DNA of 64,000 bases, taken from assembly GCF_030316845.1 (NCBI RefSeq), contig NZ_JASZYS010000010.1, forward strand, positions 186,001-250,000, read 5' to 3'. The position numbers and the translations under genes are program-made. Below are positions 41,581-51,386 of the stretch, in pieces (position 1 is the first letter of the stretch; the number at the start of each line of letters is the position of its first letter). The DNA is from Variovorax davisae. GTDB taxonomy: Bacteria > Pseudomonadota > Gammaproteobacteria > Burkholderiales > Burkholderiaceae_C. Below the pieces are notes generated by a model. It was not told the DNA's origin. It ran no database searches and saw only the letters and a list, made by a program, of their open reading frames with translations.

Positions 41581-42387
41581 ATGACCCGCAAGTTCGTCGA
41601 CCTGTCCATCTTCCTCGAGAACGACGTGATGTCGGACCCGCCCGCCTTCGCGCCGAAGATCCAGTACTTCACGCACGAGCAGACCTACGAGCAGATCGAG
41701 CCCTTCTTCCCCGGCCTGAAGAAAGAGGACCTGCCCGACGGCGAAGGCTGGGCCGTGGAGCTGGTGCAGCTGTCGACCCACAATGGCACCCACCTCGACG
41801 CGCCCTACCACTTCCACTCCACCATGGACAAGGCCCTGGGCGACAAGAAGCCCGCGATCGCGATCCACGACGTGCCGCTCGAGTGGTGCTTCCAGCCCGC
41901 GGTGAAGCTGGACTTCCGCCATTTCGAGGATGGCTACGTGGTGACGGCCGACGACGTCGAGGCCGAGCTGAAGCGCATCCGCCACACGCTCAAGCCGCTG
42001 GAGATCGTGGTGGTCAATACCCGCGCCGGCTCGCGCTACGGCCACAACGACTACGTGTCGGCCGGCGCCGGCATGGGCTACGAAGCGACGATGTACCTGC
42101 TGGAGCGTGGCGTGCGCCTGACCGGCACCGACGCCTGGAGCTGGGATGCGCCCTTCGTCCACACCGCGAAGAAGTACGGCGAGACGCAGGATGCCTCGCT
42201 GATCTGGGAAGGCCACAAGGCCGGCCGCGACATCGGCTACTGCCACATCGAGAAGCTGCACAACCTCGAAGTGCTGCCGCCCGACGGCTTCTTCATCAGC
42301 TGCTTTCCGCACAAGATCCGCGGCGCCTCGGCCGGCTGGACGCGCGCGGTCGCGATCTTCGACGATGCGCTGATGGCCAGCGAGTGA
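41581..42387 (+). CDS. Kynurenine formamidase-like cyclase-family hydrolase
   Basis: The 268-residue metal-dependent hydrolase has the family motif HNGTHLDAPYH at residues 67-77, which supplies metal ligands. The family includes kynurenine formamidase KynB and isatin hydrolase. An N-terminal MTRKFVDLSIFLENDVMSDPPAF and the C-terminal HKIRGASAGWTRAVAIFDD are typical of this larger branch. The substrate here is unknown. It sits between an uptake system and fumarylacetoacetase, suggesting a ring-opening or amide-hydrolysis step in an aromatic or cyclic acid pathway. Confidence 0.88.
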   Translation: MTRKFVDLSIFLENDVMSDPPAFAPKIQYFTHEQTYEQIEPFFPGLKKEDLPDGEGWAVELVQLSTHNGTHLDAPYHFHSTMDKALGDKKPAIAIHDVPLEWCFQPAVKLDFRHFEDGYVVTADDVEAELKRIRHTLKPLEIVVVNTRAGSRYGHNDYVSAGAGMGYEATMYLLERGVRLTGTDAWSWDAPFVHTAKKYGETQDASLIWEGHKAGRDIGYCHIEKLHNLEVLPPDGFFISCFPHKIRGASAGWTRAVAIFDDALMASE

Positions 42388-42395
42388 ATGCCGCC

Positions 42396-43727
42396 ATGCC
42401 GCTCGACCACACGCACGACCCCGCGGCCCGCAGCTGGCTCGCCTCGGCCCAGGCCGCGCGCTGCGACTTTCCGATCCAGAACCTGCCGTTCGCGGTGTTC
42501 CGCGTGGCCGGCAGCGGCGAGGCCTTCCGTGGCGGGGTGGCGATCGGCGACCAGGTCGTCGACCTGGCGGCGCTGGCCGATCTCGGAACGCTCGATGGCC
42601 CGGCCCTGCAGGCCGCACGCGCGTGCGCGCAGCCTGTTCTCAACGACTTCTTCGCCCTCGGCCCGGCCGCCTGGCGCGCGCTGCGCCACGCGCTGTTCGC
42701 CGCGTTGGCGGCAGACGCCGCCGCGGCCACCGCCGACGCGATGCGCGCCTGCCTGCGGCCCCAGTCGGCGGCCGAATTCACCCTGCCGGCGCGCATCGGC
42801 GACTACACCGATTTCTACACCTCGATCGACCATGCGCTGAACATCGGCCGCCTGCTCAAGCCCGACGATCCGATCACGCCGAACTTCCAGTGGATCCCGA
42901 TCGCCTACCACGGGCGCGTGTCGACGCTGGGCGTCAGCGGCCAGCGCTTCCACCGGCCGATGGGCCAGACGATGGCACCCGGGGCCGGCGCGCCGGTCTA
43001 CGGCCCCTGCGCACGGCTCGACTACGAGCTCGAACTCGGGATCTACATCGGCCGGGGCAACGCGGCCGGCGAAGCCATCCCGCTCGACCGCGCCGAAGAC
43101 CACGTCTTCGGCCTCTGCCTGCTCAACGACTGGTCGGCGCGCGACATCCAGTTCTGGGAGATGGCGCCGCTCGGGCCTTTCCTGGCGAAGAACTTCGCCA
43201 CCACGGTGTCGCCGTGGATCGTCACCCTGGACGCACTGGCCCCCTACCGCAGCGCCTGGACCCGGCCGGCCGACCATCCGCAGCCGCTGGACTACCTCGA
43301 GGGCGCGGCCAACCGCGCGCAGGGTGCGATCGACATCCGGCTCGAGGTCTGGCTGGAGAGCGCGCGCGACCGCGCCGCCGGCAGCGGGCCGACGCGCCTG
43401 TCGGGGACCAGCTTCCGCCACCAGTACTGGAGCATCGCCCAGATGGTGGCGCACCACACGGTGGGCGGCTGCAGCCTGAACCCGGGCGACCTGTTCGGCA
43501 GCGGCACGATCTCCGGGCCCGGGCCGGGCGAGGCCGGCGCCATGATCGAGCTCACCCGCGGCGGGCAGGCGCCGGTGGCGCTCGCCGGCGGCGACACGCG
43601 CGCCTTCCTCCAGGACGACGACGCCGTGATGCTGCGCGGGTGGTGCGAGAAGCCGGGCGCGGCACGGATCGGCTTCGGCGAGAGCCGGGGGACGGTGCTG
43701 CCGGCCCGCGGGTCGACGCCGGCCTGA
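42396..43727 (+). CDS. fahA: Fumarylacetoacetase
   Basis: The 443-residue enzyme hydrolyses 4-fumarylacetoacetate to fumarate and acetoacetate, the last step of tyrosine/homogentisate breakdown. Family blocks are IGDYTDFYTSIDHALNIGRLLKP, DYELELGIYIGRGNAAG (metal-binding Glu pair), LLNDWSARDIQFWE and LAKNFATTVSPWIV, and the full-length, eukaryote-type N-terminal domain is present. The product acetoacetate would be activated by the divergent acetoacetate-CoA ligase. Homogentisate dioxygenase and maleylacetoacetate isomerase are absent from the window. GTG 42384, overlapping the previous stop as GTGA, is an alternative start. Confidence 0.93.
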   Translation: MPLDHTHDPAARSWLASAQAARCDFPIQNLPFAVFRVAGSGEAFRGGVAIGDQVVDLAALADLGTLDGPALQAARACAQPVLNDFFALGPAAWRALRHALFAALAADAAAATADAMRACLRPQSAAEFTLPARIGDYTDFYTSIDHALNIGRLLKPDDPITPNFQWIPIAYHGRVSTLGVSGQRFHRPMGQTMAPGAGAPVYGPCARLDYELELGIYIGRGNAAGEAIPLDRAEDHVFGLCLLNDWSARDIQFWEMAPLGPFLAKNFATTVSPWIVTLDALAPYRSAWTRPADHPQPLDYLEGAANRAQGAIDIRLEVWLESARDRAAGSGPTRLSGTSFRHQYWSIAQMVAHHTVGGCSLNPGDLFGSGTISGPGPGEAGAMIELTRGGQAPVALAGGDTRAFLQDDDAVMLRGWCEKPGAARIGFGESRGTVLPARGSTPA

Positions 43728-43799
43728 CGCCGCGCCTTGTCCGGGCTGGCCGATCGTGGTGTACTTTCCGCCACCCCAGCGCAAAGGAACGACTTCGGG

Positions 43800-45422
43800 A
43801 TGGCCTTTCCACTCGTCTGCTTCTTCATGCTTCCCGTGGCGCGCCTGCGCCGGTGCGCCTGGCTGCTGGCCTTCGCGATGAGTGCGGCGGCAGTTGCCGC
43901 AGCCGCCCAGGAAGCCCCGCCCACCGGCGCCACGCTCAAGGTCTGGAACCGCACGGTCTTCGTCTTCCGGATGCCGATGTTCGGCCTTTCGCCGCAGCAG
44001 CGCGCCGACCGGGCCGCCGAGCGCATCGGCGACCTCCCGCTGGCCAGCCTCGGTGCGCCGGTCGAGGTCGCCAACTTCAGCCACGAAGGCGTGCCCGGCT
44101 ATGCGGTGATGCTGGACGGCGGCACGCTGTTCGCGGTGTTCGCCAACGACCTGGAGCCCGGCGACCCGGCGCTGGCGCAGGTGGCTGCGCAGGCGGCCTC
44201 GCGGCTGCACCAGGCGCTGCTGGCGCGCCAGGCACAGGCCAGCAAGCGCCAGTTCGCGATCGCGCTCGGCGGGGCCGCGCTCGCCACGCTGGTGCTCGCG
44301 GCGGTGGTGCTGGCGCTGCAGTTCATGGCCGGGCGCATCGAGGCGCGGATGCGGGGCCCGCGCGAGCGGGCGTCGGCACGGCCCCTGTTCGATGCCCGCC
44401 GGATCGCCGTGACCTTGCTGGGCTATGCCGTCCAGTGGCTCAAGGTCGGCCTGATCCTGATGGCGGCCTATGTCTGGCTGGCCTACGTGCTGACCCGCTT
44501 TCCCTACACCCACCCCTGGGGCGACACGCTCGACGCCTCGCTGGTCGGGGTCGCCTCCCGGGTCGCGGTCGCGGTGCTGCACGCCATGCCCGACCTGGCG
44601 ATGGTGGCCGTGATCTTCTTCCTCGCGCACCTGGCGGTGCGCGGCCTGCACACGCTCTTCAACGCCGCGCATGCGAGCGGCGTGAAGGTCGCCGCGCTGC
44701 AGAGCGACACCATCGGCGCCACCCGGCGGCTGACGGTGGTGCTGGTCTGGCTGTTCGCGGCGGTGGTCGCCTACCCCTTCATCCCGGGGTCGGACTCCAA
44801 CGCGTTCAAGGGGCTCAGCGTCTTCTTCGGGGTGCTGGTCACGCTCGGGTCGTCGGGCGTGGTGTCGCAGATCATGTCGGGCTTCGTGCTGATCTACTCG
44901 CGCGCGCTGCGGCCCGGCGACTACGTCCAGATCGGCGAATCCGAGGGCTACGTGGTCGAACTCGGCACCCTCTCGACCAAACTGCGCAACCGGCTCGACC
45001 AGGAAGTCACGCTGCCCAATTCGGTGGTGGTCGCCACCCGGATCCTGAATTCGAGCGACACCACCAAGGCCAGCGACGGCGGCATCGCGCTGGCGACCTC
45101 GGTCACGATCGGCTACGACAGCCCCTGGCGCCAGGTGCAGGCGATGCTGCTGATGGCCGCCGGCCGCACGCCCGACCTGCTGGCCGCGCCGGCGCCGACG
45201 GTGCGGCAGGTGCAGCTGCAGGACTTCTACATCGCCTACGAACTGAATGTCTTCATGCGCGTGGGCGCGCCCAAGTACGACGTGCTGGATGCGCTGCACG
45301 GCCACATCCAGGACGTCTTCAACGAGTACGGCGTGCAGATCATGTCGCCGCACTTCGCGCTCCAGCCGCCGGAGCCGGTGCTGGTGCCCAGGGAAGGCTG
45401 GCGGCCGGCGCCGGCGGAGTGA
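43800..45422 (+). CDS. MscS-family mechanosensitive ion channel
   Basis: The 540-residue protein has a signal peptide or first helix (about residues 15-38), an N-terminal periplasmic domain of about 130 residues, and several membrane helices from about residue 155. The MscS pore-lining segment reads FFGVLVTLGSSGVVSQIMSGFVLIYSRALRPGDYVQIGESEGYV. A C-terminal beta/vestibule part follows (LPNSVVVATRILNSS). It releases solutes on osmotic downshock or modulates envelope tension. ATG 43800 was chosen as the start that places a hydrophobic N-terminus. It stands alone. Confidence 0.9.
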   Translation: MAFPLVCFFMLPVARLRRCAWLLAFAMSAAAVAAAAQEAPPTGATLKVWNRTVFVFRMPMFGLSPQQRADRAAERIGDLPLASLGAPVEVANFSHEGVPGYAVMLDGGTLFAVFANDLEPGDPALAQVAAQAASRLHQALLARQAQASKRQFAIALGGAALATLVLAAVVLALQFMAGRIEARMRGPRERASARPLFDARRIAVTLLGYAVQWLKVGLILMAAYVWLAYVLTRFPYTHPWGDTLDASLVGVASRVAVAVLHAMPDLAMVAVIFFLAHLAVRGLHTLFNAAHASGVKVAALQSDTIGATRRLTVVLVWLFAAVVAYPFIPGSDSNAFKGLSVFFGVLVTLGSSGVVSQIMSGFVLIYSRALRPGDYVQIGESEGYVVELGTLSTKLRNRLDQEVTLPNSVVVATRILNSSDTTKASDGGIALATSVTIGYDSPWRQVQAMLLMAAGRTPDLLAAPAPTVRQVQLQDFYIAYELNVFMRVGAPKYDVLDALHGHIQDVFNEYGVQIMSPHFALQPPEPVLVPREGWRPAPAE

Positions 45423-45491
45423 GGGCGGACACGGTCAGCCTGGCGCGGACTTGTCGCCGGTCCGCAAAAGGATCATCCTCTCTGCGCGAAA

Positions 45492-45505
45492 GGGGCCGCA
45501 GCCCC
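45492..45505 (+). repeat. Leader hairpin before the methyltransferase gene
   Basis: GGGGC (45492-45496), loop CGCA and GCCCC (45501-45505) form a short stem just 5 nt upstream of the ribosome site AGGAGG (45511-45516). It may affect translation; nothing else is evident in the 99-bp gap. Confidence 0.3.
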
Positions 45506-45521
45506 GCCACAGGAGGACCCG

Positions 45522-46337
45522 ATGACCGCGTCGTTCCGTGATTTCGAGCATGCGGGCTGGACCGACCCCGCGGTGTGCGCCAGCTACGACGACCTCATGG
45601 CGGGCCTGACGGCCCAATCGATCGAGGCCCTGCTCGACGGCGCCGGCGTGGCCCCCGGTCAGTCGGTGCTCGACGTGGCGACCGGCGCCGGGCACGCGGC
45701 CGGCGCGGCCCAGGCACGCGGCGCCGAGGTCACGGGGATCGACTTCTCGGCCGAGCAGGTGCGCCTCGCCAGGCGCCGCCACCCCGCCGTGCATTTCGAG
45801 GAAGGCGATGCCGGCCGGCTGCCGTTCGAGGACCAGCGCTTCGACGCCGTCATCGCCAACTACGGCGTGCTGCATTTCCCCGAGCCCGAGCGCTTTTTCG
45901 GCGAGGCCTTCCGGGTGCTGAAACCGGGCGGGCGGCTGGCCTTCACGGTCTGGGATCTGCCGCCGAAGACCCGGCTGTTCGGCGCCGTGCTCGATGCCAT
46001 CCGCATCCACGGCGCGCTCGACGTCGGGCTGCCGGCGGGCCCCGGCATGTTCATGTTCGCCGACCCGTCGGTGAGCCGCCCCGTGCTCGCCGCGGCCGGC
46101 TTCGTGGCGTGCTTCGTGACGCCGGTCCCGCAGACCTTCAGGGCCGCCTCCGGCGAAGCCATCCTGCGGACCCTCAAGACCGCCACGGTGCGCACGCGCG
46201 GCACCCTGCAGCGCCAGCAGGACGGCAGCGCGGACGCCATCGACGCCGCGATCCTGCAGGCGCTCGCGCCCTGCCGCAACGCCGAGGGCTACGCGGTGCC
46301 GATGCCCGCCATCCTCACGGTGGCGACGCGGCCCTGA
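45522..46337 (+). CDS. Class I SAM-dependent methyltransferase
   Basis: The 271-residue enzyme has the Rossmann motif I VLDVATGAGHAAGAA near residue 49, followed by acidic TGIDFSAEQ, the motif GRLPFEDQRFDAVIANYGVLHF and RVLKPGGRLAFTVWD. These belong to the UbiE/methyltransferase 11 class. The substrate is unknown. AGGAGG 6 nt before ATG supports the start. It is convergent with the MaoC gene and is unrelated to the box operon by direction. Confidence 0.88.
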   Translation: MTASFRDFEHAGWTDPAVCASYDDLMAGLTAQSIEALLDGAGVAPGQSVLDVATGAGHAAGAAQARGAEVTGIDFSAEQVRLARRRHPAVHFEEGDAGRLPFEDQRFDAVIANYGVLHFPEPERFFGEAFRVLKPGGRLAFTVWDLPPKTRLFGAVLDAIRIHGALDVGLPAGPGMFMFADPSVSRPVLAAAGFVACFVTPVPQTFRAASGEAILRTLKTATVRTRGTLQRQQDGSADAIDAAILQALAPCRNAEGYAVPMPAILTVATRP

Positions 46338-46349
46338 TCACGAGCCTTG

Positions 46350-46787
46350 TCAGGACGGCAGCCGGAACAGGCTGGTCGCCTCGAGGTCGAGCACCGGCAG
46401 CTCGCGCTGGTTGAAGAGGCGCCAGCGCCAGCGCAGGATGCCCAGGTGCGGCCGCTTCTCGGAGCGCCGTACCTCGATCACGTCGGCCACCAGCCGCAGG
46501 CTGTCGCCCGGTCGCACCGGGTTCGGCCACTTGAGGAAGGCCAGCCCCGGCGAGGCGAACGACTCGGAGCCCGCCAGCGCGGCATCGGTGACCAGCCGCA
46601 TCGCGATCGCGCTGGTGTGCCAGCCGCTCGCGATCAAGCCGCCGAAAGGGCCTTCGCTGGCCGCCTCGGCATCGGTGTGGAACCACTGCGGGTCGTAGGC
46701 CCGGGCGAATTGCAGGACTTCCGCTTCGGTGACGAGGTAGGGGCCGGCCTCGATGGCCTGGCCTTCGTGGAAGTCCGCAAATTTCAT
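46350..46787 (-). CDS. MaoC-family (hot-dog) dehydratase of the box operon
   Basis: The 145-residue hot-dog protein carries the hydratase-type pair D32 and H37 in FARAYDPQWFHTD, and the GLIASGWHTSA region of MaoC dehydratases. It would hydrate an enoyl-CoA. Its ATG overlaps the boxA stop (TAATG), so it is expressed with boxA. Downstream of benzoyl-CoA ring opening an enoyl-CoA hydratase is plausible, but MaoC genes are not an essential part of described box pathways. Confidence 0.82.
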   Translation of the reverse strand: MKFADFHEGQAIEAGPYLVTEAEVLQFARAYDPQWFHTDAEAASEGPFGGLIASGWHTSAIAMRLVTDAALAGSESFASPGLAFLKWPNPVRPGDSLRLVADVIEVRRSEKRPHLGILRWRWRLFNQRELPVLDLEATSLFRLPS

Positions 46788-48064
46788 TAGTAGGTTTCCA
46801 GGTGCAGCCGGCCTTCCCGCTTCAGGCCCATGCCGACCTGGTCCCAGTCCAGCCCGGCCTCGGTCGCGACATCGCGCAGCGCGAGCACCACGCCCTCTTC
46901 CATGCTCTTCAGGCCGCAGACGTAGAAGTGGGTCTGGCCATCCTTCAGCAGCTCGGCCAGGTCGGCGGCGCGTTCGCGCATCAGGTCCTGCACGTAGCGC
47001 TTGGGTTGGCCGGCCGTGCGCGAGAAGGCGAAGTTGATGTCGATGAAGTCCTTCGGCAGGGTCTGCAGCGGACCGAAGTACGGCAGCTCCTGCTGGGTGC
47101 GGGCACCGAAGAACAGCATCAGCTTGCCGCCCTCGAACTTGCCGCTCTTGCGCAGCCGCCGGCGCCATTCGGTCATCGCGCGCATCGGCGCGCTGCCGGT
47201 GCCGGTGCAGATCATGACGATGTGCGACTTCGGGTGGTTCGGCATCAGGAAGGACGATCCGAAGGGCCCGATCACCTGCACCTTGTCGCCGACCTTGAGG
47301 TCGCACACGTAGTTGCTGGCGACGCCGCGCACCGGCTTGCCCTGGTGGTCTTCCAGCACCCGCTTGACGGTCAGCGAGATGTTGTTGTAGCCGGGCCGCT
47401 CGCCGTTGCGCGGGCTGGCGATCGAGTACTGGCGCGCGAAATGCGCCTTGCCGTTGGCATCGGTGCCGGGCGGGATGATGCCGATCGACTGGCCTTCCAG
47501 CACCGGGAACGGCATGGCGCCGAAGTCGAGCACGATGTGGTGGGTCTGGTTCTCGTAGCCGGCCTCGGTGCAGTTGAAGTTGCCGACCACGGTGGCCGTG
47601 GTCGGGCTCTTCGGCGGATGCAGGTTGGTGTAGGCATGGGCCGCCGACCAGGGCGGCACGGTGGCGCCGTACTGGGCCGAATTGAAAGCCACTTCGCCCG
47701 CCTCTGCCGCTGGCTGCGGTGGCGCCGCCGGCACCTGCTGCAGCGCCTCCTGCGGCTCGCCCACGCCTTCGGCTTCCAGCTGCTCGGGCGTGAGTTCGGC
47801 CGGGAGTTCGTCCCAGGTCAGCTGCTCCTCGATCGAATAGGCGCGCACCACGGGCATGGTGCGCCAGTTGTCGATCGAGCCGGTCGGGCACGGCGAGATG
47901 CAGGCCATGCAGCCGTTGCAGACATCGGCGCGGACGACGTAGTTCCGGTCGTCGTGCGTGATCGCATCGACCGGGCAGGTGGCTTCGCAGGTGTTGCAGC
48001 GAATGCAGATCTCGGGGTCGATCAGGTGCTGCCTGATGACCGAAACGTCGACTGCCATGTCCAT
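46787..48064 (-). CDS. boxA: Benzoyl-CoA 2,3-epoxidase reductase component BoxA
   Basis: The 425-residue iron-sulfur flavoprotein passes electrons from NADPH to BoxB. Two 4Fe-4S motifs lie near the N-terminus: CIRCNTCEATCP (from C20) and CNGCMACISPCP. A ferredoxin-NADP reductase-like FAD/NADP module follows (ARQYSIASPRNGER; MICTGTGSAPMRAMTEWR; FYVCGLKSMEEGV). ATG 48064 has AAAGGAG 7 nt upstream. It lies behind boxB across a 24-bp palindrome. Confidence 0.96.
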   Translation of the reverse strand: MDMAVDVSVIRQHLIDPEICIRCNTCEATCPVDAITHDDRNYVVRADVCNGCMACISPCPTGSIDNWRTMPVVRAYSIEEQLTWDELPAELTPEQLEAEGVGEPQEALQQVPAAPPQPAAEAGEVAFNSAQYGATVPPWSAAHAYTNLHPPKSPTTATVVGNFNCTEAGYENQTHHIVLDFGAMPFPVLEGQSIGIIPPGTDANGKAHFARQYSIASPRNGERPGYNNISLTVKRVLEDHQGKPVRGVASNYVCDLKVGDKVQVIGPFGSSFLMPNHPKSHIVMICTGTGSAPMRAMTEWRRRLRKSGKFEGGKLMLFFGARTQQELPYFGPLQTLPKDFIDINFAFSRTAGQPKRYVQDLMRERAADLAELLKDGQTHFYVCGLKSMEEGVVLALRDVATEAGLDWDQVGMGLKREGRLHLETY

Positions 48065-48099
48065 CGTGAGTCTCCTTTATGTCGCCGCGGGGCCGCCTT

Positions 48100-48123
48100 T
48101 CGACGGCGCCGCGGCGCCGTCGA
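48100..48123. repeat. 24-bp perfect palindrome between boxB and boxA
   Basis: Half-sites TCGACGGCGCCG (48100-48111) and CGGCGCCGTCGA (48112-48123) are exact reverse complements with no spacer. It lies 3 nt after the boxB stop, in the direction of boxA. No T-run follows, so it looks like an intercistronic RNA hairpin (mRNA stabiliser or processing site) rather than an intrinsic terminator. Confidence 0.7.
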
Positions 48124-48126
48124 TGG

Positions 48127-49554
<1,428 letters not shown>

Positions 49555-49589
49555 TTCGTTGTCCTTGGTTCGTTGCGAAGCGGGTGGGA

Positions 49590-51257
49590 TCAGACGCGGT
49601 TCAAGTCGAAGCCGGCCTTCTCGCCGGTGCCGTAGACCTTCAGCGCGCCCTTGGGGCCGACCGCGTTCGGGCGGTTGAAGATCCAGTTCTGCCAGGCGGT
49701 GAGGCGGCCGAAGATGCGGGTGTTCATGTTCTCCTTGCTGGCGAAGCGCAGGTTGGCCTCCAGGCCGGTCAGCGCGTCGGGCGACATGGCGGCGCGTTCC
49801 TCGATCGCCATGCGGATCTCGTCGGCCCAGTCGATGTCGTCGGGCGCCATCGTGACCAGGCCGAGCTGGAGCGCCTCGTCGGCGTCGAGGGCCTTGCCGG
49901 CGGCACCGCGGGCGGCTTCCAGCGGCGCGCTCTCTTCATAGAAGCGGCGCTGCAGGCGGCTCTGGTCGTTGACCATCGGGAAGAAGCCGAAATTGAGTTC
50001 GTTCAAGCTCAGCTTGGGCGCCTTCTCGGGCGCGTCGGGCAGCGCCAGCATGTAGGCGCGGTCGGCCGCGAAGGCCAGCTCGGCCAGGGTGCCGGCGAAG
50101 CAGGAGCCCTCTTCGACCAGTGCGAACAGGCTGCGCGACGAGACGTCGAGCCGGGCCAGCGTGCGGCGCAGTGCGCCGATGGTTTCGCGCACCAGCCAGT
50201 GGTCCTGGTGGGCGACCAGCGTGGCGTCGCTGGCCAGCACGGCCTGGGCGTCGCCCTCGGTCTTGAGCAGCCAGGTGCCGATGTCGAGTTCGTTGGTGCG
50301 CAGGTTCAGGATCGCGTCGTCGAGCTGGCGCGCCATCGCCAGCGGCCACCAGGCGGCGCCGGCGGCTTCGATCGCGGCGATGTCGGTGGGTTGCGTGCCG
50401 GTGGGCGCCTTGATGGTCAGCGTCGCGGTGCGGCGGGCGCGGTCGATGTCGACCGAGACATGGGCGTAGCGCAGGCTGTCGGCGCCGTCCTGGCGCTCCA
50501 GGCGGGTCAGGCTCACGCCCTTGCCGTTGGCCGGGCGGTCGCTGCCCTCGGCCAGCTTGGCGGCGCGCTCCTGCACCGCGGCGCCGAACTGGGCCGGCTT
50601 GGCGATCGCGTCGACCAGCCGCCAGTCGACCGCGCGCTGGCCGCGCACGCCTTCGACGCTGGTGCAGAAGATGTCGGCCAGGTCATGGCGCACGCGGCGC
50701 TTGTCGGTGACGCGGGTCAGGCCGCCGGTGCCGGGCAGCACGCCGAGCAGCGGCACTTCGGGCAGCGAGACCGAGGACGAGCGGTCGTCGACCAGGATGA
50801 TCTCGTCGCAGGCCAGCGCCAGCTCGTAGCCGCCGCCGGCGCAGGCGCCGTTGACCGCGGCGATGAACTTGAGGCCCGAATGCTTCGAGGTGTCCTCGAT
50901 GCCGTTGCGGGTCTCGTTGGTGAACTTGCAGAAGTTCACCTTCCAGGCGTGGCTGGAGACGCCGAGCATGAAGATGTTGGCGCCCGAGCAGAAGATCCGG
51001 TCCTTGCCGCTGGTGACGATCACCGAGCGGACTTCAGGGTGTTCGAAGCGCACGCGGTTGAGTGCGTCGTTGAGCTCGATGTCGACGCCCAGGTCGTAGC
51101 TGTTGAGCTTGAGCTTGTAGCCGGGGCGGATCCCGCCGTCTTCCGCGATGTCGAGCGACAGCCGGGCCACCGGGCCCTCGACGCTGAGCTTCCAGTGGCG
51201 GTACTGGGTGGGGTCGGTGCGGTAATCCACGCGAAGGGCTGGGGTGCTGTCGGTCAT
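49590..51257 (-). CDS. boxC: 2,3-Epoxybenzoyl-CoA dihydrolase BoxC
   Basis: The 555-residue crotonase-fold enzyme opens the epoxide ring using two waters, giving 3,4-dehydroadipyl-CoA semialdehyde and formate. Crotonase marks are VTSGKDRIFCSGANIFMLG, VNGACAGGGYELALACDEIILVDDRSSSVSLPEVPLLG and a second, diverged crotonase half that accounts for the length. ATG 51257 follows AGGAG 6 nt upstream, rather than an upstream in-frame start. It leads the boxCBA-maoC transcript, with a BoxR operator-like repeat over its promoter. Confidence 0.96.
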   Translation of the reverse strand: MTDSTPALRVDYRTDPTQYRHWKLSVEGPVARLSLDIAEDGGIRPGYKLKLNSYDLGVDIELNDALNRVRFEHPEVRSVIVTSGKDRIFCSGANIFMLGVSSHAWKVNFCKFTNETRNGIEDTSKHSGLKFIAAVNGACAGGGYELALACDEIILVDDRSSSVSLPEVPLLGVLPGTGGLTRVTDKRRVRHDLADIFCTSVEGVRGQRAVDWRLVDAIAKPAQFGAAVQERAAKLAEGSDRPANGKGVSLTRLERQDGADSLRYAHVSVDIDRARRTATLTIKAPTGTQPTDIAAIEAAGAAWWPLAMARQLDDAILNLRTNELDIGTWLLKTEGDAQAVLASDATLVAHQDHWLVRETIGALRRTLARLDVSSRSLFALVEEGSCFAGTLAELAFAADRAYMLALPDAPEKAPKLSLNELNFGFFPMVNDQSRLQRRFYEESAPLEAARGAAGKALDADEALQLGLVTMAPDDIDWADEIRMAIEERAAMSPDALTGLEANLRFASKENMNTRIFGRLTAWQNWIFNRPNAVGPKGALKVYGTGEKAGFDLNRV

Positions 51258-51312
51258 GCAGGTCTCCTGGGGTGTCGGGGGGCTGGCTAGGAACAATAGT
51301 GCACTTATCGAT

Positions 51313-51354
51313 CGCCAGAACATGCATCATGCTGCATGTTCTGGCGCACGTCAA
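51313..51354 (-). promoter_or_regulatory. boxC promoter covered by a 34-bp inverted repeat (BoxR operator candidate)
   Basis: On the minus strand TTGACG (51354-51349) and CATGAT (51331-51326) are 17 nt apart and form a sigma-70-type promoter. Between 51313 and 51346 lie perfect 14-nt arms CGCCAGAACATGCA and TGCATGTTCTGGCG, with a 6-nt spacer. The repeat covers the spacer and -10 element. It contains TGCA elements like those reported for BzdR/BoxR binding sites, so BoxR repression is expected, with release by benzoyl-CoA. Confidence 0.75.
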
Positions 51355-51386
51355 CCCTTCGCAGACTTTTTTACCTATGAAAAGAC

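Noticed and set aside
42237..45353. Long minus-strand open frame (1038 codons) opposite fumarylacetoacetase and the MscS gene
   Set aside because: The plus strand carries clear family motifs throughout; the reverse frame is only the shadow of high-GC codons.
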